Assembly (NCBI RefSeq): GCF_003207855.1
Contig: NZ_NKTZ01000004.1
Location: 62,001 to 126,000 of the forward strand
Direction of reading: 5' to 3'
Source of the DNA: Komagataeibacter rhaeticus
GTDB taxonomy: Bacteria > Pseudomonadota > Alphaproteobacteria > Acetobacterales > Acetobacteraceae
Length of the DNA: 64,000 nt
Positions 59,536 through 64,000 of this stretch are shown in pieces. The position numbers and the translations under genes were made by a program. Below the pieces are notes generated by a model. It saw only the letters and a program-made list of their open reading frames with translations. It was not told the DNA's origin and ran no database searches. How positions within the stretch are numbered: the stretch's first letter is position 1; each line of letters begins with the position of its first letter.

Positions 59536-60768
59536 ATGACAGCGCAGGCCGCCGGTTTTGATGCCATCGTGCTGGGCGCGGGGGCCGCGGGCCTTATGGC
59601 GGCGGCAACGGCGGGGCAGGGGGGCGCGCGCGTGGTGGTGGTGGACCACGCGCAGCATGCCGGGCGCAAGATCCTCATCTCCGGTGGGGGGCGGTGCAAT
59701 TTCACCAACATGGATGCGGGGGCGGGGCAGTTCATTTCCGCCAACCCGCATTTTGCCAAATCGGCGCTGGCACGCTTTACCCCGGCTGATTTCGTGGCCC
59801 TTGTCCAGCGTCACCGCATTCCCTGGCACGAGAAGGCGGCGGGCCAGCTGTTCTGTGACCGTTCGGCGCGCGACATCGTGGACATGCTGCTGCGGGAATG
59901 CGCAAGCGGGCAGGTCACCCTGCGCCTGTCGCACCGCATCATCGACGTGGCGCGGGATGCGGCGGGGCAGTACCGGGTCGAGACGGACCATGGCGTGTTC
60001 CTGGCCCCCAGCCTGATCGTGGCCACGGGCGGGCTGTCCATTCCCAGACTGGGGGCTACGGGCATCGCCCATGACCTGGCGCGCCGCTTCGGGCTGCGCG
60101 TGGTCGCTCCCGCTCCGGCCCTGGTGCCGCTGGTCTTTGGCGCGCAGGACCGTGAATGGATGGAACCGCTGGCCGGGCTGTCCGCCACGGTGGGCATTAC
60201 CTGCCAGGCCGGGGCGGGACGGCAGGCGCGGCAGGTCACGTTCCGTGATGGCATGGTCTTTACCCATCGTGGCCTGTCGGGTCCGGTCATCCTGCAGGCT
60301 TCATCGTACTGGCAGCCGGGGCAGCCGGTTGAGATCGACCTGCTGCCCGGCGTGGACGCGGCGGCCCGCCTGCTGGAAATCAAGCGCGACCGCCCGCGCG
60401 CGGGTGGCGTTGCCATGCTGTCCATGCTGCTGCCCCAGCGGCTGGCGCAGTTCTTTGCGGCCGCCCACCTGCCCGAAGGGCAGCTGGCGGGCATGCCGGA
60501 CGCGGTCCTGGCCAATGTGGCGCGCGTGCTGTCCGCCTGGCGGCTCAACCCCCACGGCACCGAAGGCTATGTGAAGGCGGAGGTGACGCGCGGCGGCGTG
60601 GATACGGACTGCCTTTCCTCGCGCGATATGGAGGCACGCGATGTGCCGGGCCTGTTCATGGTGGGGGAAGCGGTGGATGTGACCGGCTGGCTGGGTGGCT
60701 ACAATTTCCAGTGGGCATGGGCCAGCGGATATGCGGCGGGACAGGCGGTGGCGGAACGTAGCGGCTGA
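59536..60768 (+). CDS. HI0933/BaiN-type FAD-dependent oxidoreductase
   Basis: Flavoprotein of 410 residues. The FAD dinucleotide motif is AIVLGAGAAGLMAAATAG at the N-terminus, followed by the family hallmark GRKILISGGGRCNFTN near 48-63, IVATGGLSIPRLGATG near 160 and the C-terminal EAVDVTGWLGGYNFQWAWASG. The physiological substrate of most members is unknown. It sits four bases after the GST gene and overlaps the MBOAT gene by one base. Confidence 0.93.
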   Translation: MTAQAAGFDAIVLGAGAAGLMAAATAGQGGARVVVVDHAQHAGRKILISGGGRCNFTNMDAGAGQFISANPHFAKSALARFTPADFVALVQRHRIPWHEKAAGQLFCDRSARDIVDMLLRECASGQVTLRLSHRIIDVARDAAGQYRVETDHGVFLAPSLIVATGGLSIPRLGATGIAHDLARRFGLRVVAPAPALVPLVFGAQDREWMEPLAGLSATVGITCQAGAGRQARQVTFRDGMVFTHRGLSGPVILQASSYWQPGQPVEIDLLPGVDAAARLLEIKRDRPRAGGVAMLSMLLPQRLAQFFAAAHLPEGQLAGMPDAVLANVARVLSAWRLNPHGTEGYVKAEVTRGGVDTDCLSSRDMEARDVPGLFMVGEAVDVTGWLGGYNFQWAWASGYAAGQAVAERSG

Positions 60769-62144
60769 TGCTGTTTGCCTCCCAGTCTTTTCTTCTTGTG
60801 TTCCTGCCGCTGGTGGTGGGGCTGTATTATGCCGTGGCGGACAGCAGGCGCGCCCGGCAGGCCGTGGTTATCGGCGCATCCCTTCTGTTTTACGGATTGT
60901 GGGACTGGCGCTTCCTGCCCTTCCTGCTGGGGCTGACCGGCTTCAACCAGATGGTGGCCATGGCCTGGGGGCGCACGCGGCGGCGGGGCTGGCTGTGGGC
61001 CGGCGTGGGGGCCAACCTGCTGGTGCTGTTCGGCTTCAAATACGCGGACTGGCTGGTGGGGGCTGTCTGTCTGGCAATGGGGCGGGCGCATGCGCCGTGG
61101 CCGGTCATCCTGCCGCTCGGGCTGTCGTTTTTCGTATTCCAGAAAATTTCCTATCTGATTGATCTGGGGCGCGGGCAGGCGCGTGTCTACCGGCTGGCGG
61201 ATTTTGTGGAATTCGTGACCTTCTTTCCCCAGCTCGTGGCCGGTCCCATCGTGCGGCACAACGAACTGATCCCGCAGTTCGACGCCAGCCCGCGCAACGG
61301 GCGGATGTGGGCCAATCTGGGGCAGGGGGGGCTGCTGGTGCTGGTGGGGCTGGCCAAGAAGGTGGGGCTGGCGGATACGCTGGGCAGTGTATGCACGCCG
61401 GTCTTTGCCGCGGCTGCGGGCGGCCATGCGCCGGGGCTGGGTGCCGCGTGGCTGGCGGCGGTAGCCTACATGCTGCAGATCTATTTCGATTTTTCCGGTT
61501 ATTCGGACATGGCCATCGGCATGGCGCTGATGATGGGCATCCGCCTGCCGTTCAATTTCAATGCCCCCTACCGTGCGGTGTCGGTGCGCGATTTCTGGCG
61601 GCGGTGGCACATGACGCTGTCACGCTTCCTGCGCGATTACGTCTATATCCCGCTGGGTGGCAACCGCTGCGCACCCGCGCGGCAGGCCTGCAATGTGCTG
61701 GTGACCATGGGGCTTGCGGGGCTGTGGCATGGGGCGGGATGGACGTTTCTGCTCTGGGGGCTGCTGCATGGCGCGGCACTGGCGGTGGTTCATGCGTGGG
61801 ACCGGGCGGGCCTGCGCATCGGCCGTTTGGCCAGCCATGTGCTGACCCTGCTTTTCGTGCTGCTGACATGGGTCGTGTTCCGCGCCGACAGCCTGCCCGC
61901 GGCAGGGAGGATGCTGGGGGCGATGGCAGGGACGCAGGGCATGGGCGGCATGACACTGAAACACCCGCTGGTGCTGGTTCTGGCGGGCGTGGTGGCGCTG
62001 GTGGGGCCTGCATCCCAGCAGGCGGTCCTGGAGCGGGTGCGCCCCACGCCATGGCTGGCGGTGGGGGCGGGCCTTGCCTTCGTGCTGCTGGTGTTCCTGA
62101 TGGGCGGGCGACCGCCGGAGCCGTTCATCTACTTCCAGTTTTAA
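60768..62144 (+). CDS. MBOAT-family O-acyltransferase (AlgI-like)
   Basis: Polytopic membrane acyltransferase of 458 residues with about eleven hydrophobic segments. The typical AlgI start LFASQSFLLVFLPLVVGLYY, the YFDFSGYSDMAIG motif, NFNAPYRAVSVRDFWRRWH and the catalytic histidine in GLWHGAGWTFLLWG are all present, and it ends PFIYFQF as full-length members do. Such proteins usually work with a secreted SGNH/AlgJ-type partner to acylate a polysaccharide; none follows here. The start overlaps the flavoprotein stop (TGATG). Confidence 0.93.
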   Translation: MLFASQSFLLVFLPLVVGLYYAVADSRRARQAVVIGASLLFYGLWDWRFLPFLLGLTGFNQMVAMAWGRTRRRGWLWAGVGANLLVLFGFKYADWLVGAVCLAMGRAHAPWPVILPLGLSFFVFQKISYLIDLGRGQARVYRLADFVEFVTFFPQLVAGPIVRHNELIPQFDASPRNGRMWANLGQGGLLVLVGLAKKVGLADTLGSVCTPVFAAAAGGHAPGLGAAWLAAVAYMLQIYFDFSGYSDMAIGMALMMGIRLPFNFNAPYRAVSVRDFWRRWHMTLSRFLRDYVYIPLGGNRCAPARQACNVLVTMGLAGLWHGAGWTFLLWGLLHGAALAVVHAWDRAGLRIGRLASHVLTLLFVLLTWVVFRADSLPAAGRMLGAMAGTQGMGGMTLKHPLVLVLAGVVALVGPASQQAVLERVRPTPWLAVGAGLAFVLLVFLMGGRPPEPFIYFQF

Positions 62145-62163
62145 GAACCTGTTCCAGATAACG

Positions 62164-62275
62164 GACTGATAAGAATGCAAAAGTTTCTGGGTGCCGCCTT
62201 TCTTCAAAAAGGCGGCGTCCTCTGAAGCTTTTTGAAAAAGATTTCACCACAAACCCCATTATCATTTGCGGGCCG
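62164..62275 (+). repeat. Two-hairpin repeat between the MBOAT gene and rarA
   Basis: Forward copy preceded by GGACTGATAAGAATGC. Hairpin A is at 62193-62216 (GCCGCC...GGCGGC) and an imperfect hairpin B at 62224-62245 (GAAGC...ATTTC), followed by the ATTATCATTTG tail. It separates two genes on the same strand and may end the MBOAT transcript. The remaining 117 bases before rarA show nothing further. Confidence 0.8.
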
Positions 62276-62392
62276 TTTTACAGACAGTCTTCAGGCATGC
62301 AGCGGCGTTACGGCGTGTATTGTACCCGCAGGGCTGGTATTGGGATGTGATGCATCCCAACTAACAGTACGATATGGCACAGGCAGGAGCAC

Positions 62393-63784
62393 ATGGCAGG
62401 CAGGCGCGACAGCATGGATGATGGCCCGGCGGACCTGTTTGGCGCGCCGCCCCCCCAGCCGCATGCGGGCCGGGGGCCGGTGCCCTATCCCGCTGCCCCG
62501 CGTGCGGCCCCCGCGCGCACCCAGCCGCTGGCCGACCGCCTGCGCCCGGCCACGCTGGATGACGTGGTGGGGCAGGACCATCTGCTCGGGCCGCAGGGCA
62601 GCCTGCGGCAGATGCTGGCGCGTGGCTCGCTGGCCAGCCTGATCCTGTGGGGCGGACCCGGTGTCGGCAAGACCACGATTGCGCGCCTGCTGGCCGATGC
62701 GGCGGGACTGCGTTTTGTCCAGCTTTCCGCCGTGTTCTCCGGTGTGGCCGATCTCAAGCGCGCGTTCGAGGATGCACGGCGCACCAGCGCGCAGGGGGGC
62801 GGCACGTTACTGTTCGTGGATGAAATCCACCGCTTCAACCGCGCCCAGCAGGACGGCTTCCTGCCGGTGGTGGAGGATGGCACCGTGGTGCTGGTCGGCG
62901 CCACGACCGAAAACCCGTCCTTCGCGCTTAACAGCGCGCTGCTTTCACGCTGCCAGGTACTGGTGCTGCACCGGCTGGATGATGCAGCCATGGAAAAACT
63001 GCTGGAACGTGCGGAAGAAACCACTGGCACCGCCCTGCCACTGACACCCGAAGCCCGCGCCACCCTGCGCGCCATGGCCGATGGCGACGGGCGCTACCTG
63101 CTCAACATGGTCGAGCAGCTTCTTGCCCTGCCACCGCAGAAGGCACCGCTGGACCCCGCCGCCCTGTCTACCCTGCTCGCCCGCCGCGCGGCCCTGTATG
63201 ACAAGGACCGCGAGGAACATTACAACCTGATCTCGGCGCTGCATAAATCCATGCGCGGTTCCGACCCCGATGCGGCGCTGTACTGGTTTGCCCGCATGCT
63301 GGAAGGTGGCGAGGACCCGCGCTACATCGCCCGCAGGCTGACCCGCTTCGCCGCCGAGGACGTGGGCATGGCCGACCCGCACGCCCTGCCGCTTGCGGTC
63401 GCGGCGTGGGAGACGTTCGAGCGCCTGGGCTCGCCCGAGGGCGAACTGGCGCTGGCCCAGCTTGTGGTGCACCTGGCCGCGGCGCCGAAGTCCAACGCGG
63501 TGTACAAGGGCTACAACATGGCCCGCAGGGCGGCGCGTGCCACCGGCAGCCTGATGCCGCCCGCCCATATCCTCAACGCGCCCACCACGCTCATGAAGGA
63601 TATCGGCTACGGCAAGGGCTATGAATACGACCATGATGCGGAGGGCGGCATATCGGGCCAGAACTACTTCCCCGACGGCATGCGCCGCCCCAAACTCTAC
63701 CAGCCGACCGACCGGGGATATGAACGCGAAGTGGCGCGACGGCTGGACAGTTGGAACAGAGTGCGCGAAAGCCGTGGGTCATGA
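62393..63784 (+). CDS. rarA: Replication-associated recombination protein A (RarA/MgsA)
   Basis: AAA+ ATPase related to clamp-loader subunits that acts at stalled replication forks. Walker A is LWGGPGVGKTTIARLL near residue 87, Walker B FVDEIHRFNRAQQDGFLP near 142, sensor 1 GATTENPSFALNSALLSRC near 170. The C-terminal part has AALYWFARMLEGGEDPRYI and GYEYDHD, all typical. The length is 463 residues from ATG 62393; ATG 62414 is an alternative. The N-terminal 45 residues are Pro/Ala-rich. The end overlaps the next gene by four bases. Confidence 0.96.
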   Translation: MAGRRDSMDDGPADLFGAPPPQPHAGRGPVPYPAAPRAAPARTQPLADRLRPATLDDVVGQDHLLGPQGSLRQMLARGSLASLILWGGPGVGKTTIARLLADAAGLRFVQLSAVFSGVADLKRAFEDARRTSAQGGGTLLFVDEIHRFNRAQQDGFLPVVEDGTVVLVGATTENPSFALNSALLSRCQVLVLHRLDDAAMEKLLERAEETTGTALPLTPEARATLRAMADGDGRYLLNMVEQLLALPPQKAPLDPAALSTLLARRAALYDKDREEHYNLISALHKSMRGSDPDAALYWFARMLEGGEDPRYIARRLTRFAAEDVGMADPHALPLAVAAWETFERLGSPEGELALAQLVVHLAAAPKSNAVYKGYNMARRAARATGSLMPPAHILNAPTTLMKDIGYGKGYEYDHDAEGGISGQNYFPDGMRRPKLYQPTDRGYEREVARRLDSWNRVRESRGS

Positions 63785-64000
63785 GTGTTGTGACCCTTAC
63801 CGTCAGCGATGACGAAGCCGATATCCGCCTCGACCGCTGGTTCCGCAGGCATTACCCCCACCTGACCCAGGGCGCGCTGCAGAAGCTGTGCCGCACGGGA
63901 CAGGTGCGCGTGGATGGCAGGCGCGCCACCGCCGCCACCCGGCTGGAGCCGGGGCAGGCGGTGCGCGTGCCGCCCATTCCCAATGCCAGCCGCCCGCCGC
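63781..64000 (+). CDS. RluA/RluC-family pseudouridine synthase, N-terminal part (cut by window edge)
   Basis: The frame starts at ATG 63781, overlapping the rarA stop (ATGA), and stays open to the end of the window. The visible 73 residues form an S4 RNA-binding domain: IRLDRWFRRHYPHLTQGALQ, LCRTGQVRVDGRRATA and LEPGQAVRVPP. This N-terminal S4 domain is typical of RluC/RluD-type rRNA pseudouridine synthases; the catalytic domain lies outside, so the subfamily stays open. Confidence 0.85.
   Translation, partial: MSVVTLTVSDDEADIRLDRWFRRHYPHLTQGALQKLCRTGQVRVDGRRATAATRLEPGQAVRVPPIPNASRPP

Overview
The window reads as a piece of chromosome from an acetic acid bacterium (Acetobacteraceae, most like Komagataeibacter/Gluconacetobacter). 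This is inferred from high GC with GC-rich third codon positions, a complete Entner-Doudoroff pair (edd-eda), a C4-type 5-aminolevulinate synthase (hemA), a UvrA with the CPVSGF form of the first zinc motif, and short two-hairpin intergenic repeats. It is a housekeeping region. I saw no insertion sequence, prophage, CRISPR array or plasmid gene.

Layout. 1-6.2 kb: the elongasome cluster mreB (start cut by the window edge)-mreC-mreD-mrdA-rodA, with a DUF3293 gene overlapping rodA. 6.4-9.4 kb: glyQS on the minus strand. 9.6-11.1 kb: a DUF2076 protein and an AlkB-type dioxygenase. 11.2-13.7 kb: edd-eda, followed by an AT-rich control region and tRNA-Lys(UUU). 14.4-19.0 kb: cyclophilin, coaD, gyrA and ssb on the minus strand, divergent from uvrA. 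22.5-24.0 kb: speD-speE. 24.2 kb: an ABM-family monooxygenase gene. 24.6-29.4 kb: a tandem glycine riboswitch, a 47-codon upstream ORF, then gcvT-gcvH-gcvP. 29.5-32.3 kb: a FecBCD-type ABC importer. 32.5-34.9 kb: a secreted hypothetical protein and a DcaP-like porin. 35.0-39.3 kb: a methyltransferase divergent from gloA, then dapF-mtaB-ftsY. 39.5-40.1 kb: a LysE-family exporter. 40.3-44.5 kb: pgk, gap and a transketolase homologue whose catalytic motifs are gone. 44.7-50.9 kb: a lipoprotein, hemA, a DsbA-like thioredoxin, a gamma-glutamyltranspeptidase-like lipoprotein, recA and another lipoprotein. 50.9-56.7 kb: glycerate 2-kinase divergent from coaA, aldA, a ferritin-like protein, a GntR/FCD regulator. 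56.7-58.7 kb: minCDE. 58.9-64 kb: GST, an HI0933-type flavoprotein, an MBOAT acyltransferase, rarA and the start of a pseudouridine synthase gene cut by the window edge.

How the parts fit. Two cell-morphology systems are present (Mre/Rod elongation and Min septum placement), along with several genome-maintenance genes (gyrA, ssb, uvrA, recA, rarA, alkB). Glycine and C1 metabolism is prominent: glycyl-tRNA synthetase, riboswitch-controlled glycine cleavage, and ALA synthase, which consumes glycine. Central carbon genes cover the Entner-Doudoroff pathway, lower glycolysis and glycerate/glycolaldehyde oxidation.

Most unusual items: the transketolase-like protein next to gap-pgk that lacks the cofactor and catalytic residues; the cysteine/histidine-containing upstream ORF between the glycine riboswitch and gcvT; the family of two-hairpin repeats placed mainly between convergent genes; the degenerate GGT-like lipoprotein; and the Lys/Ala/Pro tail on UvrA.
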